From PGYR01 sp046290495 (GTDB taxonomy: Bacteria > Bacteroidota > Ignavibacteria > Kapaibacteriales > UBA2268), in the NCBI GenBank assembly GCA_046290495.1, contig JBKAGT010000005.1, positions 434,001 to 498,000 on the forward strand: a stretch of 64,000 nt of DNA. Direction: 5' to 3'. This document shows positions 51,362 through 59,348 of this stretch, one piece after another. How positions within the stretch are numbered: position 1 is the first letter of the stretch; each line of letters opens with the position of its first letter. The notes under the pieces are model-generated. The model ran no database searches, had not been told where the DNA came from, and worked only from the letters and a program-made list of their open reading frames with translations. Made by a program: the position numbers and the translations under genes.

Positions 51362-53620
51362 TTAAAACTTCATTTCTATGGAAAATGTAGGTATTATTGG
51401 TAGTAGTCTAAAATCTTCAACAACTGTCTCTTCCTCGTCAACATCGTAGAATCTGAACCAAATATCTCTTCTGTTGTAAACGTTGTAGATATCTAATAGT
51501 ATTTTAGTTTCTAAGCCAAACAAGCTAGTTTTGTAACTACCATTCAAATTTAATTGATGTGAAGGAGGTAGCCTTAGTCCATATCTTTGAGAAGGAATTG
51601 ATTTACCTCTACCGAATGTCTCACCTTCTAACCTGAGCTGAAATCTAGACGTCTGCCCAGTATATGATTGACCTGTTTGGAAAGTAAAATTAGCTCCTAC
51701 ATCCCAATCATCATCAATACTATATTGAACTACACCCTTTATATCATGCCTTCTGTCATATTTTGGTCTGAAATAATTTCCTGAGTTTAAGCTATCGAAC
51801 CTTGCATTAATAAACCCAAGTGCATATCCTAACCAGCCAGTAAATCTACCAAATTTCTTTTGTATAAAAATCTCTGCACCAAAAGCCTCACCCTCACCCT
51901 GATAAAGAACATCTTTCCCTTCTTCTATTTCAAGCACTATTCTTCTTATTTCATTTATATTTTCCAACGATTTATAATATACATCAAAATTTAAATCATA
52001 GCCTTCGTAGGGTTGTGTTTCTAAAGATAGGATATAATGCATAGATTCGGCAATTTCTAGAGAGCCATCTGTACCAAGCCATGTATCAAAGAATGAAAAA
52101 TCTTGAAGGGTTGCTAATTTTAGATTTTGATGATAAATCCCCCAAGAACCTTTGATTGCTATTTCAGGTTGAAAATAATACTTCATTGCTAATCTGGGTT
52201 CCAAAGCGAAAAAATCTGCTAGTTTGAAATAATTCGCTCTTAAACCACCTTGTATAGAGTATAACGAATTAACCTGCCATTTTGCTTGGGCAAAAGTAGC
52301 GTAGTTAACATCTTCAAAAAATAGATTTGTTCTCCCAGCTCCTGACCCTTCTTGAGTAGAGTCTGTAGAACCTGTGAAATTAGTTAAATAATCGAACTCA
52401 TAGAAATTAGCTTCATAACCGAATTTGGTAGTAAAGTCTTCATTGTGATAATAATCAAGCGTATGTTTTAGAGTGTAGTCACTTATTATATTCTCTTGTA
52501 AAGCCTCATAACCAGAATTATTAGCATCAAAACCATTAGTATATCTACTTGAACTTATATTAACAGTACTAAATGCCTTGGGACTAAATATGTGAGTCCA
52601 CCTTAGTGCTCCAAGTCTGTTTGATATTCCTAGATTAAAATTAACGTTTCCAGCAGCGTAATCTAAATTATCTCTACTGTAAAATCCTGATATTGAAACC
52701 TTATCATCATCACCAAAATTCTGGGTGATTTTACCATTCACATCATAAAAATTGAAGTCAGGTATTGGATTTAATGGATCTTCAGGTAAAAATGACTTTA
52801 TTACCTCAAAGTAAGTTCTTCTTCCTCCTATGAACCACGATCCATTACCAAGTGGACCTTCTAATGCCATTTTTGAAGAAATAGCACCTAATGAAAATAA
52901 TCCTTCAACTTCTTCCCTATTACCTTCCTTTTGTGTTAAGGTTAGTACAGAAGATAATCTTCCTCCATACTCAGCATTAAATCCACCTTTGATAAGTTCA
53001 ACATCTTTTATAGCATCAGTATTGAATGCAGAAATAAATCCAAAGAGATGGGTAGGATTATATACAACTGAACCATCTAAAAGTACTAAATTTTGATCAG
53101 GTGAACCACCTCTTATATATAGTCCAGAAGATATTTGTGAAGATGTGAGTACACCAGGTAATAGTTGAAGAGATCTGAATATATCAGACTCGCCACCTAT
53201 TCTGATCTTTTTTATTTGTTGTATAGGAATATTTACTTTACTAATTGATATTTCTACCTTGTCATCGTCTTTGTCACCATAAACTGATAGCTCTGTGGTT
53301 GTCACACTACCTAGTCCTAACTTAACATCAAGTCGCTTATCGTCATCATAATCTAATTCAATTTCAATTTTTTTATTTTCAAAACCGACATAGGTAACGG
53401 TCACATTATATTTACCTTTAGCAAGATTCCCAATAACATAATAACCGTCTTTGTTAGATATCGCACCTCTTTCAGTACCATCAATTCTAACTGTTGCACC
53501 AATCAATACTTCTTGGTTTGTACTATCTTTAACATAACCACTAATAGATGCTGAATATAAATCATTACAGGTAAGTAAAAATACGACGATTGGAAGAATA
53601 ACTTTAATATTGAATTTCAT
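51362..53620 (-). CDS. TonB-dependent outer-membrane receptor
   Basis: A 752-residue receptor. The signal peptide (about 1-22) is followed by an N-terminal carboxypeptidase-like domain (about 25-105, SGYVKDSTNQEVLIGATVRI and GNLAKGKYNVTVTYVGF), then the plug (about 125-230, QIKKIRIGGESDIFRSLQLLPGV, GLYIRGGSPDQNLVLLDG, VELIKGGFNAEYGGRLSSVL) and a 22-strand-type barrel ending TFSIEMKF. It imports a ligand using TonB/ExbBD energy. With the DUF4249 lipoprotein it forms a two-gene uptake unit; no TonB or enzyme gene is adjacent. Confidence 0.92.
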   Translation of the reverse strand: MKFNIKVILPIVVFLLTCNDLYSASISGYVKDSTNQEVLIGATVRIDGTERGAISNKDGYYVIGNLAKGKYNVTVTYVGFENKKIEIELDYDDDKRLDVKLGLGSVTTTELSVYGDKDDDKVEISISKVNIPIQQIKKIRIGGESDIFRSLQLLPGVLTSSQISSGLYIRGGSPDQNLVLLDGSVVYNPTHLFGFISAFNTDAIKDVELIKGGFNAEYGGRLSSVLTLTQKEGNREEVEGLFSLGAISSKMALEGPLGNGSWFIGGRRTYFEVIKSFLPEDPLNPIPDFNFYDVNGKITQNFGDDDKVSISGFYSRDNLDYAAGNVNFNLGISNRLGALRWTHIFSPKAFSTVNISSSRYTNGFDANNSGYEALQENIISDYTLKHTLDYYHNEDFTTKFGYEANFYEFDYLTNFTGSTDSTQEGSGAGRTNLFFEDVNYATFAQAKWQVNSLYSIQGGLRANYFKLADFFALEPRLAMKYYFQPEIAIKGSWGIYHQNLKLATLQDFSFFDTWLGTDGSLEIAESMHYILSLETQPYEGYDLNFDVYYKSLENINEIRRIVLEIEEGKDVLYQGEGEAFGAEIFIQKKFGRFTGWLGYALGFINARFDSLNSGNYFRPKYDRRHDIKGVVQYSIDDDWDVGANFTFQTGQSYTGQTSRFQLRLEGETFGRGKSIPSQRYGLRLPPSHQLNLNGSYKTSLFGLETKILLDIYNVYNRRDIWFRFYDVDEEETVVEDFRLLPIIPTFSIEMKF

Positions 53621-53670
53621 TTATTTAAATTGGTTCTATAACTGTCTATTAGACAAAGGACAATTGATTT

Positions 53671-53687
53671 TATTTTTGTTAACTTTG
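53671..53687 (+). promoter_or_regulatory. tandem -7 boxes before gamma-lyase-type gene
   Basis: TATTTTTG (53671-53678) and TAACTTTG (53680-53687) both match TAnnTTTG. No -33 TTG stands at the right distance, so which one is used is unclear. Confidence 0.35.
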
Positions 53688-53726
53688 TTAAAGTCCAAAT
53701 TATTAAAAAATAGAATTATAATTGCC

Positions 53727-54986
53727 ATGAAAAATGAAATGAAAAACAACATGAGACCCGAAAGTTTGATGATGTCTTATGGTTATAAACCAGAATTATC
53801 CGAAGGATCTTTAAAATGTCCAATATTCCAAACTTCTACTTTTGTATTCAAGAATGCTGAAGAAGGAAAAGCATTTTTTGAAGTAGCTTATGGAATACGT
53901 GAAAAAGATGCAGATGAAGAACTAGGTCTGATATATAGTAGAATTAACAATCCTGATTTAGAGATATTAGAAAATAGACTCTGTCTTTGGGATAAAGCTG
54001 ATGATTGTGCTGTTTTTGAGAGTGGTATGTCAGCAATAAGTACAGTATTCATGGAATTTTTAAAGCCAGGTGATTTACTTGTTTACAGTAGCCCTCTATA
54101 TGGTGGTACAGATCATTTCATACATCATTTCTTGCCTGAGTATGGTATTCACACTTTAGGATTCAAACCAAATGCAACAAAGGCAGAAATAACAAAAATG
54201 ATTGATGAATCAGGACACGCTGATAAGCTTTCAATAATTTATGTTGAAACGCCTGCAAATCCCACTAATGCAATAGTAGATCTTCAAATGATTGATGAAA
54301 TTAAAAATAAGTATAAAACAGAAGAAAACAATCTAATTTCAGTTATAGATAACACATACATGGGTCCTCTATGGCAACACCCTATGAGGTTTGGAGCTGA
54401 CTTGGTGATATATTCAGCTACGAAATATATCGGTGGTCATAGTGATGTTATAGCCGGTGCAGTACTGGGTAAAGCAGAACCAATGAAAAGAGTTAAGACA
54501 CTCAGAACATTCCTAGGCAATATGGCAGGTCCATGGACTGGATGGCTTCTGATGAGAAGCTTAGAAACTTTGAAAGTCAGAATGGAACAACAACAAAAGA
54601 ATGCAATTGAAGTAGCAAAATTTTTAAATGTTCACCCAAAAGTATCAAAAGTGCATTATTTAGGCATGATAGATGAAGCAAGCCCTAGTTATGAATTATT
54701 TAAAAGACAACACGATGGACCAGGTGCAATGGTTTCTTTTGACATTGCTGGCGGTGAGAAAGAAGCTTTTAAATTTTTGAACAACCTTAAACTAATCACT
54801 CTTGCAGTGAGTTTAGGAGGAACCGAAAGTTTAGCAGAGCATCCCAGTACTATGACTCACGCTGGTGTAGAACCAGAATATATGAAATCGATAGGTGTAA
54901 CTGAAAGTTTAGTTAGATTATCTATCGGTGTAGAAAATATAGATGATTTGATATGGGATATTAGTCAATCTTTAGAAAAAGTTTAA
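53727..54986 (+). CDS. PLP-dependent Cys/Met metabolism enzyme (methionine gamma-lyase type)
   Basis: A 419-residue fold-type I PLP enzyme of the CGS/CGL/MGL family. SPLYGGTDH supplies the Tyr of the active-site dimer, VETPANPTN and VIDNTY give the PLP Asp, and the internal aldimine Lys233 is in YSATKYIGGHSD. SLGGTESLAEHPSTMTHA marks the C-terminal domain. The extra early helix and the reading GLIYSRINNPDLEILE suggest a methionine gamma-lyase or a cystathionine gamma-synthase relative; sequence alone does not decide. The ATG at 53727 gives the family N-terminus; the 39-codon upstream extension reads through the promoter. A small CPVC protein gene follows under its own promoter. Confidence 0.85.
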   Translation: MKNEMKNNMRPESLMMSYGYKPELSEGSLKCPIFQTSTFVFKNAEEGKAFFEVAYGIREKDADEELGLIYSRINNPDLEILENRLCLWDKADDCAVFESGMSAISTVFMEFLKPGDLLVYSSPLYGGTDHFIHHFLPEYGIHTLGFKPNATKAEITKMIDESGHADKLSIIYVETPANPTNAIVDLQMIDEIKNKYKTEENNLISVIDNTYMGPLWQHPMRFGADLVIYSATKYIGGHSDVIAGAVLGKAEPMKRVKTLRTFLGNMAGPWTGWLLMRSLETLKVRMEQQQKNAIEVAKFLNVHPKVSKVHYLGMIDEASPSYELFKRQHDGPGAMVSFDIAGGEKEAFKFLNNLKLITLAVSLGGTESLAEHPSTMTHAGVEPEYMKSIGVTESLVRLSIGVENIDDLIWDISQSLEKV

Positions 54987-54992
54987 TAATGC

Positions 54993-55023
54993 TTGCATTA
55001 GTTAGGACTCCTTACTATATTTG
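54993..55023 (+). promoter_or_regulatory. Bacteroidota-type promoter for CPVC thioredoxin-like gene
   Basis: TTG at 54993-54995, 20 nt, then TATATTTG at 55016-55023, with a 50-nt leader to the ATG at 55075. Confidence 0.6.
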
Positions 55024-55074
55024 AATGTGTCGATACAACATTATTCAATTTTATTAAATATAATGAGGTTTATT

Positions 55075-55308
55075 ATGTCAAAATCAATTTTTTATCATGC
55101 TGGTTGTCCAGTATGTGTTAGTGCCGAAAATGAATTAGTTTCATTAATTGGAAGTGAAAAAGTAGATATTATTCACTTAGGTGAACAGATTAGTGAAATT
55201 AGCAATGCTGAGAATGCTGGAGTAAAATCTGTACCAGCTTTAGTAACTCCAAATGGAAATGTTTTACATATTAACTTTGGAGCATCATTAGAAGATGTAA
55301 AAGGTTAA
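55075..55308 (+). CDS. small thioredoxin/glutaredoxin-like protein (CPVC)
   Basis: A 77-residue protein with the thioredoxin-fold start KSIFYHAGCPVC (Cys11, Cys14 as the CxxC redox pair) and the cis-proline loop KSVPALVTPNG. It is about the size of a minimal glutaredoxin. The ATG at 55075 has a GAGG ribosome-binding sequence; a TTG 18 codons upstream is rejected because it lies in the promoter. It is likely a cytoplasmic disulfide reductase or a sulfur-relay carrier. It stands between the PLP sulfur-amino-acid enzyme and a Cys-rich MarR regulator, which suggests a thiol-linked role. Confidence 0.75.
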   Translation: MSKSIFYHAGCPVCVSAENELVSLIGSEKVDIIHLGEQISEISNAENAGVKSVPALVTPNGNVLHINFGASLEDVKG

Positions 55309-55322
55309 TTTTTTAAGCAATG

Positions 55323-55351
55323 TGCAGATGTTTTGGTAAATTACATCTGCA
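55323..55351. promoter_or_regulatory. inverted repeat between CPVC gene and MarR gene
   Basis: TGCAGATGT and ACATCTGCA form a perfect 9-bp inverted repeat with an 11-nt loop, 26 nt before the MarR start. No T run follows, so it may be a weak terminator, an RNA stem in the MarR leader, or an operator for autoregulation. Confidence 0.45.
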
Positions 55352-55377
55352 TTTGCTATTAATCGATCAAATATTTA

Positions 55378-56019
55378 ATGACAAGCTTCATATACAATCC
55401 CAATAGTCAAAATTCAAAAACTGCATTTAAAATTGTCTTTGCCTTGGATAAGATTTCTGAGTACTTCAAGAATTCCTTACGTGAGAAAGGTAAGAAATAT
55501 AAACTAAGTCCAATTCAAATACAGATTCTTATATTTATAGAAAACCATACAAATAAATATCAGACAGTAAACTATATTTCTGATGAATTTAATGTTAGTA
55601 AAGCGACCATCAGTGATTCCATTAAGACACTAGAAAAAAGAGGTTTAGTGAAAAAAGTTAAGAGCACTAAAGACTCAAGAAGCTCATTGATTAAGCTAGA
55701 TACAAAGGGTGAAAAAATTGTAGATATTCTCAGTGAGTTCCCTCAGAGTCTTACTGATTTAGTAGAAAACATTAAGTCAAATAATCAAGAATTATTATGG
55801 CAAGAACTATATAATATATTAAATTCTTTACAGAGCGCTGGTGAAATTAATATTCAGAGAATGTGTAACACTTGCGTACATTTTAGTTCTAAAAATCATC
55901 AGTCTTATTGCAATTTGTTAAACAAGGTCTTAGAATCAAGTGATCTAAGGCTAGATTGTAATGAACACAAAAACCAAAAGAATCTGGAATCTACCCATCA
56001 CTTGTACAAATTGGGATAA
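55378..56019 (+). CDS. MarR-family regulator with four-cysteine tail
   Basis: A 213-residue winged-helix regulator. The MarR core spans about 15-140 (KLSPIQIQILIFIENH, VNYISDEFNVSKATISDSIKTLEKRGLV, wing KDSRSSLIKLDTKG). An added C-terminal module has Cys163, Cys166, Cys178 and Cys194 (MCNTCVHF, SYCNLL, RLDCNEH), spaced CxxC-x11-C-x15-C like a zinc or Fe-S ligand set. A metal- or redox-sensing function is inferred. It is directly upstream of the Cys-cluster protein gene, whose promoter carries a palindrome that could be its operator. Confidence 0.82.
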   Translation: MTSFIYNPNSQNSKTAFKIVFALDKISEYFKNSLREKGKKYKLSPIQIQILIFIENHTNKYQTVNYISDEFNVSKATISDSIKTLEKRGLVKKVKSTKDSRSSLIKLDTKGEKIVDILSEFPQSLTDLVENIKSNNQELLWQELYNILNSLQSAGEINIQRMCNTCVHFSSKNHQSYCNLLNKVLESSDLRLDCNEHKNQKNLESTHHLYKLG

Positions 56020-56064
56020 TTAAATCTTGCAATTGTTAAAATAATCTATTAATTTAAACTTATA

Positions 56065-56093
56065 TATATTTGCCCTAGCATCAATAATGCTAG
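56065..56093 (+). promoter_or_regulatory. -7 box overlapping candidate operator palindrome
   Basis: TATATTTG at 56065-56072 (exact TAnnTTTG) is followed after 2 nt by CTAGCAT-CAATA-ATGCTAG (56075-56093), a perfect 7-bp inverted repeat that covers the expected transcription start near 56079. This is a classic repressor site position; the MarR protein encoded just upstream is the obvious candidate. An RNA hairpin at the 5' end of the transcript is the alternative. Confidence 0.5.
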
Positions 56094-56136
56094 TATAAAC
56101 CATTTTAGTATATAAACAATAAAAGATATTCAATTT

Positions 56137-58035
56137 ATGATAAAACCACATTCATTTCACATTCCTGTTATGGGCATTGGATTCACAATAGATACTCCGA
56201 TGAAAGTAGCACATTGGGGGATAGATTCAGTTATATCATTAGTAGACGACATGTTGCTTGAGAAATTAAGAAAAATGTATAGTGAAAAATTGAATATTCC
56301 CTATGAAGAAATTGGGAAAAAAGCTGAAGACAAAAGAGCTAGAAGAATAACTGCTTATCTAAATATGGTTAACGACTATGCTCATGAAAAATTCTCAAAA
56401 GTAAAAGACATTGCCAATAACCAAGGAAAAGAATTAAAAGAATACTTTAATCTATTACCAGACTCTTCTGAACTTAAGAAAGAGTTTAATAAGTTAATGG
56501 AGAAAGCTTCAAATTTAACTGAATTAGAAGATTGGGTTAATAAAAATTTGAAGATGGGTAATATAGACGTTAATATAATGACCAAGGTCGATAAAGAAAA
56601 TTATATTAAAAAGGATAAATTACCTGTAGAGTATAACGATGCTCATGCTGCACTCAGGGGTTATGCACTTAGTGATCTTGAATCATCTATTATCCTTTCC
56701 GCTGGTATGAATCCTAGATTATTTTCATATATGGAAAACTTTGATGATTTTTATTCAGACGAGAGTGGGTACATTAAGAAGAAAATAGTTCTTAAAGTTA
56801 GTGATTATCGCTCAGCTTTTATACAAGGCAAATATCTGGCAAAGAAAGGTATATGGGTATCTGAATATAGAATAGAATCTGGTTTGAATTGTGGAGGTCA
56901 TGCCTTTGCAACTGATGGTTATTTGATGGGACCAGTTCTAGATGAATTCAAAAACAAAAGAGAAGAGCTTTACGAATCAATATTCAAAATATTAATCTCT
57001 TCGCTTGAGAAAAAAGAGAAGCCAATTCCAAAAAAGCTAGAAATGAGAATTACTGCTCAAGGTGGTGTTGGAAACTCTAGCGAACATAATTTCCTTTTGA
57101 GAGAATATAACCTAGATTCTGTTGGTTGGGGTACACCTTTCTTACTTGTACCTTCAGTTACAACTGTTGATAATGAAACCAGAAAACAGTTAGTAGAGGC
57201 AAAAGAAAAAGATTTATACCTAAGTGGAATTTCTCCATTAGGTGTTCCTTTTAATAGCTTAAAAGGAAACTCAAAAGATATTGAAAGAGATAATAATATT
57301 GAAAAAGGAAGACCTGGCAGCTCTTGCCCTAAAGGTTATGTTCAGTTGAATAAAGAATTTGGTGATAAAGCTATTTGTACAGCATCTAGACAATACCAAA
57401 GACTTAAAATTAATGAACTTAAGGAAGAAGATTTGACAGAAGACGAGTACAGATATGAATATAACAAAGTTGTTGATAGATCATGTACTTGTGTAGGTTT
57501 AGGAACTACTGCTCTAATTGCTCATGGTCTAGATACCAGAGTAGAAGGTGCAGGTGTATCAATCTGTCCAGGTCCAAATATGGCCTATTTTTCTAAATTA
57601 GTTAGTATGAAAGATATGATTGGTCACATATATGGTAGAACTAACATCATACAACGTGATGACAGACCAAATATGTTCATAAAAGAATTAAATATTTATA
57701 TTGATTACCTTAAAGACAAAGTAAACGATGCTAGTAGAAATCCTGTTGAAAAAGAACAAAAATATTTAATTAAATTCACTGAAAATCTTGAGGAAGGAAT
57801 CGAATATTATTCGAAGCTTTTCAAAGAGAAGTCACAATATTTTAATGATTCTTATGATTTGCTGATAAATAGTTTAGAAGATAGTATTCAAAGGTTAAAG
57901 CTTCTAAAACTTAGAATAGGAAACTTAATGCTTTTTAAAATGACAAAAACAGAAAGCAATAAAGAGCCAATTATCAAAACTAATAAATTCAAAGAATCAA
58001 TCTTTACTCACAAGACTAATTCTTTTGCTAACTAG
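56137..58035 (+). CDS. divergent FMN-barrel-like protein with cysteine cluster
   Basis: A 632-residue soluble protein that I do not recognise as a named family. Three stretches look like landmarks of nitronate monooxygenase/FabK-type TIM barrels: IPVMGIGFTIDTPMKVAHWG at the start, YRIESGLNCGGHAF (about 244-257, compare EAGGH), and RITAQGGVGNSSE... DSVGWGTPFLLVPS (about 304-340, compare the AAGGIG and GTRFL motifs). A helical insertion occupies about 40-160. The later part has Cys397, Cys414, Cys450, Cys452 and Cys477 (SSCPKGY, AICTAS, SCTC, SICPGP), which could hold an Fe-S cluster, and a helical tail follows. An FMN/Fe-S oxidoreductase is inferred. It is probably controlled by the adjacent MarR. 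Confidence 0.6.
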   Translation: MIKPHSFHIPVMGIGFTIDTPMKVAHWGIDSVISLVDDMLLEKLRKMYSEKLNIPYEEIGKKAEDKRARRITAYLNMVNDYAHEKFSKVKDIANNQGKELKEYFNLLPDSSELKKEFNKLMEKASNLTELEDWVNKNLKMGNIDVNIMTKVDKENYIKKDKLPVEYNDAHAALRGYALSDLESSIILSAGMNPRLFSYMENFDDFYSDESGYIKKKIVLKVSDYRSAFIQGKYLAKKGIWVSEYRIESGLNCGGHAFATDGYLMGPVLDEFKNKREELYESIFKILISSLEKKEKPIPKKLEMRITAQGGVGNSSEHNFLLREYNLDSVGWGTPFLLVPSVTTVDNETRKQLVEAKEKDLYLSGISPLGVPFNSLKGNSKDIERDNNIEKGRPGSSCPKGYVQLNKEFGDKAICTASRQYQRLKINELKEEDLTEDEYRYEYNKVVDRSCTCVGLGTTALIAHGLDTRVEGAGVSICPGPNMAYFSKLVSMKDMIGHIYGRTNIIQRDDRPNMFIKELNIYIDYLKDKVNDASRNPVEKEQKYLIKFTENLEEGIEYYSKLFKEKSQYFNDSYDLLINSLEDSIQRLKLLKLRIGNLMLFKMTKTESNKEPIIKTNKFKESIFTHKTNSFAN

Positions 58036-58050
58036 TTTAGTTATTTGAGG

Positions 58051-59202
58051 CTAATACTTTAAAAATTTAAGTATTTTATTTGATTCTTCACTTATTTTAA
58101 TAAAGTATACTCCATTTTTCAGTTCTGAAACATCAATAGTATTATTGTAGATTAACACGTTATCTTGATCAACTCTTTTTCCAGTAATATCATACATATT
58201 AATGTTATTTAAGTCTATAAAACTTTCTGAATTGAACTCAATAATTTTTGATTCATTATCATAATAGAAGAACTCATTATAATTTGATTGAGTTACATTT
58301 GTTTCATTACTCACTACTGCTATGTCTGACGTCAAGCCTGCTATCAATCGAACTAATTGAGTTACAAATTCTTCACTTATACCCTCTGCCCTATCCATTA
58401 CAGAATGATAATTAGGATTAAAGTCATTACTCCAATATCCTTGAGTAATTAATACCGCTGAGTAATCATAAGTCCAAAAAGGTGAATGATCACTGTTTGG
58501 CGCACCAAATGAAATACCAATTGGATTTAGTTCTAATTTACTACCACTGACAATTTTTGTGGTTTTGTTGTAGAAAATGTCATTCTCATGGTTTGCTTTA
58601 GTATGTACTTCGAATAGCATATCTGAATTGCTGTCATAACCTATCATATCAGCATTGATTACTGCTGCTATTTTTAAATTATTGTTAAATGCTTCAAACG
58701 CATGATATTTACTTCCATAAAGACCATTTTCCTCTAGATCCCACAATGCATACACAATAGTTTTTTCAAATTCAATATCAGAAAACACATTTGCTGCTTC
58801 AAGTACTGCTGAAACGCCTGAGGCATTATCATCAGCACAATATTCAGTAACAGTATCATAATGTGCACAAACTATGACTAAAGAATCGGGATATAAAACA
58901 CCTTTTTTGGTAGCTAATATATTTATCCCATTTAGCCCTAAATTACTGAAATACTCTTTATCAAGAGTTAAATCTATATCACTAAACTTATTCTCAAAAT
59001 ATCTTATGGCTTTTTGTTTTCCAACATCATTACTTCTATCTAGAATTAAGCCAATATTCTCAACTTCTACTTCACCTGATAATTCTCTAATCATATTCAT
59101 TACTCTATTGTTATCAACACTTTCTATTATGTCATTAACACTCTGACTATAAGTATTAGTAGAGAAAACAATTAATAATGATGCAATTATATATAATCTC
59201 AT
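58051..59202 (-). CDS. secreted M28 zinc aminopeptidase with T9SS-like tail
   Basis: A 383-residue exported peptidase. The signal peptide (about 1-19) is followed by a short prodomain and the M28 catalytic domain (about 85-290) with the five metal ligands in order: AHYDT, ADDNASG, DLEENGLYGS, NADMIGY and PNYHSVMD. The general-base Glu is the first E of EENG. The last 70 residues form a T9SS type A-like sorting domain (NMYDITGKRVDQ, VSELKNGVYFIKI). It therefore probably goes to the cell surface or medium and trims peptides, working alongside the divergent S9 peptidase. Confidence 0.9.
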   Translation of the reverse strand: MRLYIIASLLIVFSTNTYSQSVNDIIESVDNNRVMNMIRELSGEVEVENIGLILDRSNDVGKQKAIRYFENKFSDIDLTLDKEYFSNLGLNGINILATKKGVLYPDSLVIVCAHYDTVTEYCADDNASGVSAVLEAANVFSDIEFEKTIVYALWDLEENGLYGSKYHAFEAFNNNLKIAAVINADMIGYDSNSDMLFEVHTKANHENDIFYNKTTKIVSGSKLELNPIGISFGAPNSDHSPFWTYDYSAVLITQGYWSNDFNPNYHSVMDRAEGISEEFVTQLVRLIAGLTSDIAVVSNETNVTQSNYNEFFYYDNESKIIEFNSESFIDLNNINMYDITGKRVDQDNVLIYNNTIDVSELKNGVYFIKISEESNKILKFLKY

Positions 59203-59230
59203 TCATATCTCTATTTGGTTTTTTCTAATT

Positions 59231-59238
59231 CAAAGATA
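59231..59238 (-). promoter_or_regulatory. -7 box for M28 peptidase gene
   Basis: Minus strand TATCTTTG, an exact TAnnTTTG, 28 nt before the start codon. No -33 partner is evident. Confidence 0.35.
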
Positions 59239-59304
59239 ACAAAATAAATAATCTACTTTAACATAGATGGTATTATTACAAGAATATTTTTATTTTTAAA
59301 AACG

Positions 59305-59312
59305 TATATTTG
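59305..59312 (+). promoter_or_regulatory. -7 box for S9 peptidase gene
   Basis: TATATTTG, an exact TAnnTTTG, 36 nt before the start codon at 59349. A five-codon ATG reading frame (MKNIL-stop) lies between and overlaps the start, possibly a leader peptide or chance. Confidence 0.4.
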
Positions 59313-59348
59313 TATAATTATAATCAATAACAAAATGAAAAATATATT

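Noticed and set aside
53610..53726. 39-codon N-terminal extension of the PLP enzyme
   Set aside because: It covers the promoter region and the start of the divergent receptor gene, and homologous N-termini begin near 53727.
56075..56093. Palindrome as a terminator of the MarR gene
   Set aside because: No T run follows, and it sits at the predicted transcription start of the next gene.
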